Part shown: one piece after another, positions 32,213 through 41,364 of the stretch | How positions within the stretch are numbered: position 1 is the first letter of the stretch | Layout: every line of letters starts with the position of its first letter | Source: VXRD01 sp965232265 | Lineage (GTDB): Bacteria > Latescibacterota > UBA2968 | DNA length: 64,000 nt | Assembly: GCA_965232265.1 (NCBI GenBank) | Contig: CBDDPH010000002.1 | Coordinates: 248,001-312,000 of the forward strand | Direction of reading: 5' to 3' | Notes under the pieces: generated by a model | Database searches by the model: none | What the model was told of the DNA's origin: nothing | The model's input: the letters and a program-made list of their open reading frames with translations, nothing else | Position numbers and translations under genes: made by a program

Positions 32213-34537
32213 TCAGGTAGGATATCCGATCAATCCGCTGCCTGTCCATGGCTGCCATCTGACTTCCCACAGGGCTTTCAGGACGCGCGAGGGCGACATG
32301 GGCAACTCGTTTAGCCGTATGCCAACGGCGCGGTAAATCGCGTTGGCGACTGCGGCTGGCGGCGGGACAATGGGCACTTCGCCCACGCCGCGCACGCCGT
32401 AGGGATGGCCCGGGTTGGGCACTTCTACGATGACGGTTTCTATCATGGGGAGGTCGAGTGTTGTGGGCATTCGATAGTCCAAGAAGGATGCGTTGACCAT
32501 TACGCCCTGGTCGTTGTACACAAATTCCTCGTTCAATGCCCATCCGATTCCCTGTACCACACCGCCCTGCATTTGCCCTTCTACATAGCCGGGATAAATG
32601 GCTTTGCCCGCGTCCTGTACAATGGTCGCCCGCAAGATATCCACTTTGCCCGTGTCTGGATCTACTTCGACATCTACGATTAAGAGCGCGAATGCCGGGC
32701 CGGCTTGCTTGCCGCTTATGGCAGCGCGTCCTACGACGGGACCGCCCGCGCCATTGACTTTGGCGGCGAGTTCTTTGAATGTCATCGATTTGGATGCGTC
32801 TGATTTGGAGCGGAAGGTTCCGTCTTCAAAGACGATGTCGTCTTTTGATATTTCCCATAAGGTGGCTGCGCGTTCGATCATTTGTCGCTTGACGTCTTGC
32901 GCGGCTTCATAGCTCGCCCAGCCGGTTGCAAATGTCACGCGGCTTCCGCCCGTTCCATCGGTTTGTCCGATGGTGTCGGTGTCCGTGACATTTGGTTTGA
33001 TGTCTTCGATGGGTAGATTCAGGACTTCGGCAAATTGTATGGCGACTGAGGTGCGCGTGCCTCCGATATCGGGTGAGCCTTCGACGAGTGCTACGGTGCC
33101 GTCCGGGTTCACGCTGGCGACTGCTGTTGATGTGCCTCCGCCGTTGAACCAGAATCCGGCGGCGACGCCGCGGCCCCGATTCGGGCCTTCAAGGGGCGCG
33201 CTGTAGTGCGGATGCGCCATGGCCGCTTTGACGACTTCTTCCTGGCCGATGCGTAAGAAGACTGGGCCATCTGCCCGGCGCGTACCTTCTTTGGACGCGT
33301 TTTTCAGTCGAAATTCGAGCGGGTCCATGTCGATCTGTTCGCATATTTCGTCTATTACTGTTTCAGATGCAAATGCCGCATTGGTCGCGCCGGGTGCGCG
33401 GTAAGCGGACGATTGGGGTTTGTTTACGACGACGTCGTAGCCGTCGATGAGGGAGTTTGGGATGCTGTAGGGCGAGAAGATACAGCCCGCACCAGCGCCT
33501 ACGGCAGAGCCGGGATAGGCTCCGGCTTCATAGGCCATGTAGGCTTGTGCCGCGGTTAGCATGCCGTCCCGCGTTGCGCCCATTTTGACTTTGATGTAGG
33601 ATGCGGGCGTTGGTCCGGTGGCTTTTAATACTTCTGTGCGGGACATGACCATTTTTACGGGTTTTCCGGTTTTTTGTGCCAGCAGGGCTGCAGTCGGTTC
33701 TTCATAGACGCGGAATTTTCCGCCAAATCCGCCTCCAATTTCCTGCGGGATGACGCGGATGTCACCCACTTCGAGGCCGAGTACATCGGCGACCTGGCCG
33801 CGCACTTCAAACGGTCCCTGCGTGCTGCACCATATTGTGAGCTTTCCGTTTTCGCTCCAGTGCGCGGTTACGTTGTGCGGTTCGATGTAGCCCTGATGGA
33901 CTGTGCCGGTTGCAAATTCCCGCTCTATGATTATGTCGGCTTCTTCAAATCCCTTTTCTATATCTCCCTGTTTGTGCTGGAAGTGGTTTGCGATATTGCT
34001 GGCCTGGTCGGTTTCTTCGCCGAGGGATTTCATTTTTAAGTCGTCGTGCAATAGCGGGGCGTCGTCTTCCATTGCGCGGCGGACTTCGAGGACGGGTTCG
34101 AGTATTTCGTATGCTACATCGATGAGGTTTAATGCCTCTTCTGCGATGTGTGCAGAGGTGGCTGCTACGGCTGCGATGGCGTGTCCGTCGTAGAGGACTT
34201 TGTCTCCGGCGAGTACATTGGCAATTAAGAATCGCAGATCTACGGATCCTTCACCGAGGTCGGAGACTTTGTCTTCGTAATTTTGCACGAGGTCTTGTCC
34301 CAGTACGACGGCTTTTACTCCGGGCAGTGCTTCGGCTTTGCTGGTGTCGATGGATTTGATCCGCGCATGCCCATGAGGGCTTCGCAGTGTTTTGCCGTAT
34401 AGCGATCCGGTCAGATGAAAGTCTGGTCCATAGACTGCGCGGCCCGTCACTTTATCGGTTCCATCGTGCCGTATTGGGCGCGTGCCCACTACTTTGTAAT
34501 TTTCAATTCCCAAATAGTCTTCTTGTTTGGTCGCCAT
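32213..34537 (-). CDS. Xanthine dehydrogenase family, molybdopterin-binding subunit
   Basis: This 774-residue protein belongs to the molybdenum hydroxylases (XdhA/CoxL type). It contains the aldehyde oxidase a/b hammerhead (TGRAVYGPDFHLTGSLYGKTLRSPHGHARI, about 30-60), QEIGGGFGGKFRVYEEPTAALLA, the active-site loop SSAYRAPGATNAAFASE and, at the end, GVRGVGEVPIVPPPAAVANAIYRAVG with the conserved catalytic Glu. The active loop AYRAPG excludes the CO dehydrogenase form I type (AYRCSFR). The substrate is probably a purine, aldehyde or N-heterocycle. The FAD and 2Fe-2S subunits are not adjacent in this window. GAGG lies 8 bases before the ATG. Confidence 0.9.
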   Translation of the reverse strand: MATKQEDYLGIENYKVVGTRPIRHDGTDKVTGRAVYGPDFHLTGSLYGKTLRSPHGHARIKSIDTSKAEALPGVKAVVLGQDLVQNYEDKVSDLGEGSVDLRFLIANVLAGDKVLYDGHAIAAVAATSAHIAEEALNLIDVAYEILEPVLEVRRAMEDDAPLLHDDLKMKSLGEETDQASNIANHFQHKQGDIEKGFEEADIIIEREFATGTVHQGYIEPHNVTAHWSENGKLTIWCSTQGPFEVRGQVADVLGLEVGDIRVIPQEIGGGFGGKFRVYEEPTAALLAQKTGKPVKMVMSRTEVLKATGPTPASYIKVKMGATRDGMLTAAQAYMAYEAGAYPGSAVGAGAGCIFSPYSIPNSLIDGYDVVVNKPQSSAYRAPGATNAAFASETVIDEICEQIDMDPLEFRLKNASKEGTRRADGPVFLRIGQEEVVKAAMAHPHYSAPLEGPNRGRGVAAGFWFNGGGTSTAVASVNPDGTVALVEGSPDIGGTRTSVAIQFAEVLNLPIEDIKPNVTDTDTIGQTDGTGGSRVTFATGWASYEAAQDVKRQMIERAATLWEISKDDIVFEDGTFRSKSDASKSMTFKELAAKVNGAGGPVVGRAAISGKQAGPAFALLIVDVEVDPDTGKVDILRATIVQDAGKAIYPGYVEGQMQGGVVQGIGWALNEEFVYNDQGVMVNASFLDYRMPTTLDLPMIETVIVEVPNPGHPYGVRGVGEVPIVPPPAAVANAIYRAVGIRLNELPMSPSRVLKALWEVRWQPWTGSGLIGYPT

Positions 34538-34702
34538 AGCGCGGTCCTCAATATGGAAAGGTGATTTTCAAGATGTGGAAATCATACTGCAATAAGTTAT
34601 ATACTTAGACAAATAAATCAAGGGGATACAGACTTAATACTCAGCTCCTTGGCCTGTTAAATATGTCATTATGCAGAGTTATGGCTCATTGGACAAATAA
34701 AT

Positions 34703-35161
34703 CTACACGCCCTTTTTGTCCAGAAAAGCGGTGATCTTCTCGATGGTCTTTGTTCTGAACCCCTTTACCTGGCTGATTTGTCCGTCCACGACGACAGCCC
34801 GCAAGCCTTGCAAATCAACCACGCCCAGTTCGCTAAAAAGGCGCCTGGCCATTTTGCCACCGATCCCCCGAATTTCGACCAATTCCAGCACGGTCAAAGG
34901 AACGTCCTGTCGCTCTTGCAACGCGCGGATCTCTTTGCCTTCAATGACTTCGACGATTGTGTCTATCACCTCGTCGCTAAACTCGTTTGTGCGTTCCAGC
35001 AGTTCCCTGCCTTCAACGGGATACAATTCGTCCAGCCTGCCGCGTGAAAACGACTGGACCATCCAGGCGGCATTGAGATAATCTGCGGGATCCTCACCAC
35101 ATATTTCACGGTAATCCGCCACGCGCTTCAGTTCTTTTGCAATGGTGTAGTTTGACGGCAT
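34703..35161 (-). CDS. PolX N-terminal-like helix-hairpin-helix DNA-binding protein
   Basis: This 152-residue protein looks like the 8-kDa plus fingers part of family X DNA polymerases. Helices read TIAKELKRVADYREICGEDPADYLNAAWMVQSF, then a hairpin LVEIRGIGGKMARRLFSELGV (about 92-112) and a second hairpin-type segment ISQVKGFRTKTIEKI. No polymerase palm or PHP nuclease domain follows, since the frame ends at 34703. It could be a free-standing DNA-end-binding protein or the stump of a larger polX. Its ATG begins 1 base after the stop of a pdxA fragment. Confidence 0.65.
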   Translation of the reverse strand: MPSNYTIAKELKRVADYREICGEDPADYLNAAWMVQSFSRGRLDELYPVEGRELLERTNEFSDEVIDTIVEVIEGKEIRALQERQDVPLTVLELVEIRGIGGKMARRLFSELGVVDLQGLRAVVVDGQISQVKGFRTKTIEKITAFLDKKGV

Positions 35162-35162
35162 T

Positions 35163-35300
35163 TTATAGACTCATTTCCAAAAAGACCAAGGATTTTACTT
35201 CGCTGTAAAGCGCCGGTTCACCCAACGCCTTGATCACGACCTCTGGGCCAATTCCCGCCGGGTCGCCCACGGTTACGCCAATTACCGGGTGCTCTGTCAA
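35163..35300 (-). pseudogene. pdxA-like N-terminal remnant
   Basis: From TTG 35300 (GGAGGTG upstream at 35309-35315) the frame reads HPVIGVTVGDPAGIGPEVVIKALGEP, the start of 4-hydroxythreonine-4-phosphate dehydrogenase. It ends after only 45 residues at SLVFLEMSL. The NAD- and metal-binding parts (about 280 residues) are absent. The ribosome site is strong, so a short peptide may still be made and could drive translation of the HhH gene that begins right after it. It is best seen as a deletion remnant. Confidence 0.7.
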
Positions 35301-35487
35301 TTTAGCACCACCTCCTGTTCTTGAAAGAATAAGTGTTCCATAAACTACTGTCAACCGCTTTCAAAAATTGAGTTTCACGCGACAAATTCCCTGTTTCCAT
35401 TTTTCTTTTTTTGTTGCCAGAATGTTGTAATATACGACGAGGTTATGACGGTGTTATAAAGTAAAATCTAAATACGGGAGGAGCGTT

Positions 35488-36837
35488 ATGAAATTGCAAG
35501 CAGGGGCTGCTACGTCCAATATTACACCCTGGTTGGGGGTTACGATGCCGGGAAGTTTTAATCCGCGATACGGAGAGGATGTACACGATGAGCTTCTGGC
35601 CAAGGCATTGGTGATCGACAATGGAGATGTCAGGATTGCGATGGTGACCTGCGATTTGATTGCGGTGACAGAAGCGATTGCGAATGCTGTGAAGGCACGC
35701 ATTCAAGAACGGTGTGGGATATCTCCTGAGTGCGTGATGGTGAATGCGACACATACGCATTCAGGGGCAGGGGTGAGCAATCTTCTGGGTACGGGTGAAG
35801 ATGAGGGTTATACGACATGGCTTCCGCTGAAAGTGGCCGATGCCGTGGCGTTGGCGATTAAGAGAATGCAGCCTGCCCGGGCGGGGTTTGCCAGTGTGAT
35901 GGAGGATCGTATTTCGTTTTATCGGCGCTGGCTGATGAAGGATGGGACGGTGCGGATGAATCCGGGTTTGAATAATCCGGATCTCGTGCGGCCGATGGGA
36001 GAGATCGATCCGGAGTTGGCGATGATGTATGTGGAAGGGGTGGATGGTACGCCGATTTCGGTGGTGGCGAGTTTTTCGCTGCACTATGTGGGAACGGGCA
36101 GTGTCGGGGAGGTGTCGGCGGATTATTTTGGACAGTTTTTCAATTTGATGCGGCATTATATAGGAGGGAACTGTGTGCCGATTTTGTGGAATGCGGCATC
36201 TGGACAGATTAATAACAACGATTATAGTGGCGAGCGGATTTGGCGGGATCGGGGGCACCCCAGAGCGCGGCGGATGGCAAATGTTCTGGCAGGGCACGTT
36301 TTGACAGAGATCCAGTTGATGGATTTGGATGAGGAACTGGCATTGGAGGCTGTGACGGGGACGCTGGAATTTTCGAGGAAAGTGATTACAGAGACAGATC
36401 TCGATATTGCCGAACAGATTCTCGCAGGTGGATATGAATACGAGGAGGGTCCATTCAGTTGGGTGGTGGGGCAACCGGTGCGGAAGGAACGGGTAGGTGT
36501 GTATGCCAGGCAGTGCCAGCGGTTGGCGGCGTTGCCCGAACAGATGACGGCACCCGTGCAGGCGATCCGATTGGGCGATGCGGCGATTCTGGCGTTGCCG
36601 GGGGAGATTTTTGTGGAGACTGGCCTTCGGATCAAGGCGCAGACGTCGGCTTCGCCGTTGATGCTGGTGAGTCTGGCGAATGGGTATATCGGTTATGTGT
36701 GTACAGATGAGGCATTGACACAAGAGGGCGGGTATGAGACGTGGGCATCTCTGTCGTCTTTGGGTGGTGTGGGTACAGTGCCGGCTATGGAGAGTTTGAG
36801 TCTGTCGCTTTTGGAGACGCTGGGGTTTGTGGGGTGA
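35488..36837 (+). CDS. Neutral/alkaline non-lysosomal ceramidase-like protein
   Basis: This 449-residue protein begins with LQAGAATSNITPWLGVTMPGSF, the start typical of neutral ceramidase domain proteins. DELLAKALVIDNGDVRIAMVTCDL and NATHTHSGAGVSN (about 89-101), with the zinc-binding HTHS motif, follow. Full ceramidases are longer, with a signal peptide and a C-terminal Ig-like domain; both are absent here, so it may be cytoplasmic and act on another amide or ester. GGAGG lies 7 bases before the ATG. Confidence 0.83.
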   Translation: MKLQAGAATSNITPWLGVTMPGSFNPRYGEDVHDELLAKALVIDNGDVRIAMVTCDLIAVTEAIANAVKARIQERCGISPECVMVNATHTHSGAGVSNLLGTGEDEGYTTWLPLKVADAVALAIKRMQPARAGFASVMEDRISFYRRWLMKDGTVRMNPGLNNPDLVRPMGEIDPELAMMYVEGVDGTPISVVASFSLHYVGTGSVGEVSADYFGQFFNLMRHYIGGNCVPILWNAASGQINNNDYSGERIWRDRGHPRARRMANVLAGHVLTEIQLMDLDEELALEAVTGTLEFSRKVITETDLDIAEQILAGGYEYEEGPFSWVVGQPVRKERVGVYARQCQRLAALPEQMTAPVQAIRLGDAAILALPGEIFVETGLRIKAQTSASPLMLVSLANGYIGYVCTDEALTQEGGYETWASLSSLGGVGTVPAMESLSLSLLETLGFVG

Positions 36838-36853
36838 CTGTAGCAGAGCGCGG

Positions 36854-37621
36854 TTACTCTGTTTTTTGATCGGGCGGTGGGATAGGGTTGAGGCCGTGCC
36901 GTGCGATGAAGCGATCGACCTGGCGGAAGAGGCGGTGGATGGTCGCCACATCGCGGTGTTCCATGTCGATGCGGCTGAAGATTCGGCGGATGGATCGGAT
37001 GAAGGTTTGGGGGCGGTGTCGGGAGACAAAGCCGAGTTTGTCGAGCGCGGTTTGGATGTGGTCGTACATGGATTCGAGTTCGCGGTGCGTAGCCAGATCG
37101 ACTTCTGATGGTTTGTAGGGGATTTCGGAATGGGTGGCGCGAAAGAGTTCGTAGCCGTAGATGAGGGTGGCTTGCGACAGGTTGAGGGAGGGGTAGCGCA
37201 CGGCTGAGGGGATGCGGGAGATTAGCTGACACAGTTGGATTTCGTTGTTGGTCAGTCCGTTTTCTTCTCGGCCAAAGACGATGGCGCCTGTGTGGTTGTT
37301 GGGGAGGGATAACAGTTTGTCTGCCGCGGTTTGAGGCGGGTGTACGATGTCGAATTCGCGGCGTTTGCGATGGGATGTGCCCACGGCGAGCGATACGTCT
37401 GCGAGTGCTTCGGAGAGTGAGGATACGACGGTGGCGCCGTAGAGAATATCGCCCGATCCGTGCGCCATTGCGCGGGCTTCGCCGCTGGTGTGGTCGGGGG
37501 GATTGACGAGGTAGAGGTGCGATAGGCCCGTGTTTTTCATCGCGCGGGCCACTGCGCCGATGTTGCCGGGTTCTTTGGGGTCAACGAGTACGATTCGGAT
37601 GTGGTCGAGGGGGTTGGACAT
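36854..37621 (-). CDS. TrmJ-like SPOUT RNA 2'-O-methyltransferase
   Basis: This 255-residue protein opens IRIVLVDPKEPGNIGAVARAMKNTGLSHLYLVNPP, the TrmJ/TrmH family start, and has GAIVFGREENGLTNNEIQLC (about 122-141), the knot region that binds AdoMet. IPSAVRYPSLNLSQATLIYGYELFRA also matches the family. The C-terminal helices resemble the TrmJ RNA-binding tail. It probably methylates C32 or U32 of tRNA anticodon loops. ATG 37621 with GGAG 6 bases upstream is preferred to TTG 37633. Its start lies inside the end of the BioF-like gene. Confidence 0.87.
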   Translation of the reverse strand: MSNPLDHIRIVLVDPKEPGNIGAVARAMKNTGLSHLYLVNPPDHTSGEARAMAHGSGDILYGATVVSSLSEALADVSLAVGTSHRKRREFDIVHPPQTAADKLLSLPNNHTGAIVFGREENGLTNNEIQLCQLISRIPSAVRYPSLNLSQATLIYGYELFRATHSEIPYKPSEVDLATHRELESMYDHIQTALDKLGFVSRHRPQTFIRSIRRIFSRIDMEHRDVATIHRLFRQVDRFIARHGLNPIPPPDQKTE

Positions 37622-38795
37622 GGTGGTCTCCAAAAAAACTATGTCGGACTTCGGTCATGGCGTCTAATAATTGCGCGATGTCGCGGTCGGTGTGGGTTGC
37701 CATGACAGAGAGGCGCAGACGGCTTTGGCCTTCGGGTACGGTAGGGGGGCGTATGCCGTAGAGGTAGATGCCGCGGTTGTAGAGGTGTTCGGATATTTCA
37801 ACGGTTTTCTGGGCGTCACCTATGAGTATGGGTATGATATGGGTTTGAGATTGCGCGATGTCGAATCCGAGGGTTTGAAGATGCTGGCTGAGGGTTTTTG
37901 TGTTGTGCCGCAGGCGCAGGCGCAAGCTGGTATCGCGCTGGATGAGGTCGAGTGCCGCGGTGGTGGATGCACATGCGTCGGGTGGCATGGCGGTGGTGTA
38001 GATGTACGCTGCCGAGCGGTTGCGTATGAGGTCGATGAGGTCGCGGCTGCCACAGATGAAACCGCCGGATGCGCCGAGGGCTTTGCTGCCCGAGGTCATG
38101 AGGATGTCGATGGTGTTGGGGGAGAGGCCGTAGTGTTCGAAGGTGCCGCGTCCCCCGGGTCCGAGAACGCCGGTTGCATGGGCGTCATCGACCATGAGGA
38201 TGGCGTTGTGTTGTTCGGCGAGGGAGACGAGTTCGGGTAGGGGGGCGATGTCTCCGTCCATTGAGAAGACGCCATCGGTGACGATGAGGCGACGGCGATG
38301 GGCGGACGAGGTTTTGAGCTGGGTTTCGAGGTGGGCGATGTCACAGTGGTTGTAGATGGCGATTTGTGCGCGGGAGAGGCGACAGCTATCGATGATGCTG
38401 CGGTGATTTAATTGGTCGCTAAAGATGATGTCGTCGCGGTTGATGAGGGCGGGTATAACGCCGAGGTTGGCCGTGTAGCCCGTGGGAAATGCAATGGCGG
38501 CTTCTGTGCCGAGGAATTGCGCCATGCTGTTTTCGAGGTCGGCGTGTGGGGGCATATATCCCGAGATGAGTGCCGATGCTACGGTGCTGCTTCCATACAT
38601 GTTGAGTGCTTCGATGGCTGCGCCTTTGAGGACGGGATGGTTGGCGAGGCCCAGATAGTTGTTTGAGCAAAAGAGGATGAGTTCTCGCCCTTTGATGCGG
38701 ATGCGGGGTTCCTGGCTGGTTTCCACACATCGCACCGAGCGGTAGAGGTTTTGTTCGCGCAATGCTTGGAGTTCTGTATTGAGGTTGGGTAACAT
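37581..38795 (-). CDS. 8-amino-7-oxononanoate synthase / 2-amino-3-ketobutyrate CoA ligase family
   Basis: This 404-residue PLP alpha-oxoamine synthase has ILFCSNNYLGLANHPVLKGAAIEAL at the N terminus. YGSSTVASALISGY, TDGVFSMDGDIAPLPELVSLAEQHNAILMVDDAHATGVLGPGGRG and the PLP-lysine motif MTSGSKALGASGG (Lys about 238) follow. The family joins an amino acid with an acyl-CoA and includes BioF, Kbl and sphingolipid-type enzymes. No biotin genes are nearby, so BioF and Kbl cannot be separated. It overlaps the trmJ-like gene by 41 bases, and the last 14 residues are a Pro- and Arg-rich extension read from that overlap. Confidence 0.88.
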   Translation of the reverse strand: MLPNLNTELQALREQNLYRSVRCVETSQEPRIRIKGRELILFCSNNYLGLANHPVLKGAAIEALNMYGSSTVASALISGYMPPHADLENSMAQFLGTEAAIAFPTGYTANLGVIPALINRDDIIFSDQLNHRSIIDSCRLSRAQIAIYNHCDIAHLETQLKTSSAHRRRLIVTDGVFSMDGDIAPLPELVSLAEQHNAILMVDDAHATGVLGPGGRGTFEHYGLSPNTIDILMTSGSKALGASGGFICGSRDLIDLIRNRSAAYIYTTAMPPDACASTTAALDLIQRDTSLRLRLRHNTKTLSQHLQTLGFDIAQSQTHIIPILIGDAQKTVEISEHLYNRGIYLYGIRPPTVPEGQSRLRLSVMATHTDRDIAQLLDAMTEVRHSFFGDHHVQPPRPHPNRTR

Positions 38796-38884
38796 GTTAG
38801 ACCGTTTGTTTTTCGGTATGGCAATTGACAGAGATTTGACCCGCCTTTATATTCCGTAATCTTTGTGTTTTTTGCAATAGGGAT

Positions 38885-38958
38885 TTTTTACCACAGATGA
38901 AAAGTCAAAGGTATCCGCAGATGGACGCAGATGGACGCAGATGGACGCAGATGGATGT
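38885..38958. repeat. 10-base tandem repeat (ATGGACGCAG)n
   Basis: After a TTACCACAGATGAAAAG word, the unit ATGGACGCAG is repeated three times in tandem (38921-38950) with partial copies at both ends. The same words appear in other spacers, near 25908, 30711 and 48003. No gene is convincing in 38796-39036. Confidence 0.75.
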
Positions 38959-39054
38959 CGCATTGGTGCCGTATTGGATTATGGCGTTTCAATTTTACAG
39001 CGTAGCGCAGCGCGTATGAAGGCAAATAATTTGGGTATGAACACAGGTGATAGT

Positions 39055-41346
39055 ATGGCGCAGGACAATACGTGGGGTTGGCGGTTGGTGATCGGATATC
39101 CGATTTTGTCGGGACTGCTTATGGCAGCGGCTTTTCCCCCTTTGCCGCTCGGTTTTTTGGCTTGTATCAGTTTGTTGCCCCTGATTCCCGTTGCCGAAAA
39201 TCTGCGTGGGCGCGTGGCTTTTGGCGCGGGTTTTTTGCAGGGTGTGGTTTTTTACGGTGCGAGTGTGTATTGGATTGCGTGGATTACCCCCCCGGGTATG
39301 GCGGGGGCAATTTTGTATATGTCGCTTTTTCGGGGTTTGTTTGTGTGGTTGTGGGCGTTTGCAATGGCGCGCGTTGGCAGGCTGGGTTTGTGGATGGTGC
39401 CTTTTTTGTGGGTGGGGTTTGAATATTTCAATACGCTGGGCGATATGGGTTTTCCGTGGATGCTGCTGGGGCATACGCAGGTGGATTATTTGCCTTTGAT
39501 TCAAATTGCAGAAGCGACCGGGGTTTACGGGGTGTCGTTCTGGGTGGTGGTGGTCAATTTGATCGCGTTTAAGGCAGTGGAAAGTGCGCGGCGCAGCTTG
39601 ATGGTCGGTGCTCTGGTTTTTGCTTTTGCACTGCCAGCGGGATTTGGTTTGTGGCGCATGGCAGAGCCGGTTGCCGAGGGCGATTTGAAGGTCGCTATTG
39701 TGCAGCAAAATGTGCCGCCTGTTGAGAAGTCGTACTGGGGGTTTGATCACAATTTTGACAAGCTGAAGCCTTTGACGATTCAGGCCGCAGAGACGGGGGC
39801 GCGATTGGTTGTGTGGTCAGAGGCGGCTTTGCCCGCATATTTGAAGCGCGATGATGCATCGCATCAGGCGTATCAGGCGCGGGTGCAGGCGCTGGTCGAT
39901 TCGCTGGGGATTTATCTGTATATGGGGGCGAATCGCTTCGAGGCCGCGGCGCGGGATCGCTATTACAATTCTTCTTTTTTGTTTGAGCCTGGTGGGGGTG
40001 ATTTGCCGCATTACGACAAGGTGAAGGTGGTGCCGTTTGGAGAGCGGGCGCCTTTTCCCAAATTGCTCGGGTTTTTGCGCGATTTTCAGTGGAGCGGCGG
40101 GGGGTATATCAGCGGCGATTTTGAGAGCGGGACGGTGCTTGCGGTTTTTGAGGTGCCGGGTGGAAAGTTTTCCGGGATGATTTGTTTTGATTCGGTGTTT
40201 CCCTGGCTTGCGCGCGATATGATGGTTCGGGGTGCCGAGTTTTTGGTGGTGATTACCAATGACGGGTGGTATGGGCGCACGGCAGCGCCGTATCAACACG
40301 CGGATATTGCGACTTTCAGGGCTGTTGAAAACAGACGTTGGGTGGTGCGTTGCGCCAATACGGGTGTGTCGATGTTTATCGATCCACAGGGGCGGCAAGA
40401 GCAAAAGACGGGTTTGTTTCACGAGGCTGTTGTGGCGGGGATGATTGCACCGCGCAATGAGCAGACGCTTTATATGCGGTTTGGCGATTTGTTTTCTCAG
40501 TTGTGCGGCGTGATTGCGTTGATGGGGTTGGCGGTGTCTGCTATTCGGCGACCGCGAGAGGAGGAGGATGTTGCACCGCCTGAAGGTACGGTGCCGGCGA
40601 TTATGCCAGACCGCAATGAAGAAGATCTGCCCAATAATGGCAAGCCGATGCCTTTTCTCGATCATCTGGAGGAGTTGCGGTGGCGCATTTTGAAGGGTTT
40701 GGCCGCGATTATTATAGGCGCGATTTTTTGCGGAATTTTTGTCAATGAGATTTTGGCTGTGCTGCTCCATCCTACCCGCGAATTGGAAGATGAACTCATG
40801 TTGCAGACCTTAAGACCGATGGGCATGTTTATGGTCAAGCTGCAGATCGTGCTGGTGGGCGGGGGGATTCTGGCGCTGCCGTTTTTGATTTTTCAGATCT
40901 GGATGTTTGTCGCGCCCGGTCTGTTTGCCAGCGAGCGGCGGTTTGTGACTTTTGTGATTGGTTCGGCTACTGTGTGTTTTGTTGTTGGTGCTATTTTGGC
41001 ATACTGGCTGGTTATCCCATTGGCGATGAGGTTTTTTGTTGGTCTTACTGCTGATACGGGTGTGATACCGCAGTTTGATATTGGGGAGTATATCGGTTTT
41101 GTGCTGCGCCTTCTGGTGGCTTTTGGCCTGGTGTTTGAGTTGCCTGTGTTGACGTTTTTTTTGGCTAAGATGGGGATTGCAACACGCGATCGGATGCGAA
41201 AGGGACGGCGTTACGCGCTTTTGCTCGGGTTTATACTGGCAGCCATTTTGACCCCTCCCGACCCCTTGTCTCAGCTTTTGATGGCATTGCCGCTCGTGGT
41301 TTTGTACGAGATTAGTATTTGGGTGGCGCGGATTGTGAATGAGTAG
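39055..41346 (+). CDS. Apolipoprotein N-acyltransferase (Lnt) fused to Sec-independent translocase TatC
   Basis: One uninterrupted frame of 763 residues joins two membrane proteins. Residues 1-500 are Lnt: N-terminal helices starting WRLVIGYPILSGLLMAAAFPPLPLGFLA, then a nitrilase domain with catalytic-type Glu256 (VWSEAALP), Lys322 (HYDKVKVVPFGE) and Cys377 (MICFDSVFP). Residues about 530-760 are a whole TatC: PFLDHLEELRWRILKGLAA, FQIWMFVAPGLFASERR with the conserved Glu for signal-peptide binding, and later helices. A charged linker (PREEEDVAPPEGTVPAIMPDRNEEDL) separates them. ATG 39055 has AGGTGA 4 bases upstream; earlier in-frame ATGs at 39037 and 39016 are weaker. The protein would N-acylate lipoproteins and export folded proteins. 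Confidence 0.93.
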   Translation: MAQDNTWGWRLVIGYPILSGLLMAAAFPPLPLGFLACISLLPLIPVAENLRGRVAFGAGFLQGVVFYGASVYWIAWITPPGMAGAILYMSLFRGLFVWLWAFAMARVGRLGLWMVPFLWVGFEYFNTLGDMGFPWMLLGHTQVDYLPLIQIAEATGVYGVSFWVVVVNLIAFKAVESARRSLMVGALVFAFALPAGFGLWRMAEPVAEGDLKVAIVQQNVPPVEKSYWGFDHNFDKLKPLTIQAAETGARLVVWSEAALPAYLKRDDASHQAYQARVQALVDSLGIYLYMGANRFEAAARDRYYNSSFLFEPGGGDLPHYDKVKVVPFGERAPFPKLLGFLRDFQWSGGGYISGDFESGTVLAVFEVPGGKFSGMICFDSVFPWLARDMMVRGAEFLVVITNDGWYGRTAAPYQHADIATFRAVENRRWVVRCANTGVSMFIDPQGRQEQKTGLFHEAVVAGMIAPRNEQTLYMRFGDLFSQLCGVIALMGLAVSAIRRPREEEDVAPPEGTVPAIMPDRNEEDLPNNGKPMPFLDHLEELRWRILKGLAAIIIGAIFCGIFVNEILAVLLHPTRELEDELMLQTLRPMGMFMVKLQIVLVGGGILALPFLIFQIWMFVAPGLFASERRFVTFVIGSATVCFVVGAILAYWLVIPLAMRFFVGLTADTGVIPQFDIGEYIGFVLRLLVAFGLVFELPVLTFFLAKMGIATRDRMRKGRRYALLLGFILAAILTPPDPLSQLLMALPLVVLYEISIWVARIVNE

Positions 41347-41364
41347 TGAATAGAGGAGTTACCG

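Noticed and set aside
35761..37029. Minus-strand 422-codon open frame
   Set aside because: It lies antisense to the ceramidase-like gene, is rich in Arg, His and Pro, and shows no family motifs; it is a shadow of a real gene.
38941..39054. Longer start of the Lnt-TatC protein
   Set aside because: The extra codons come from the ATGGACGCAG tandem repeat and lack a ribosome site.
39817..40770. Minus-strand 317-codon open frame inside Lnt-TatC
   Set aside because: Antisense to a well-supported gene with intact catalytic residues; low-complexity His/Arg composition.
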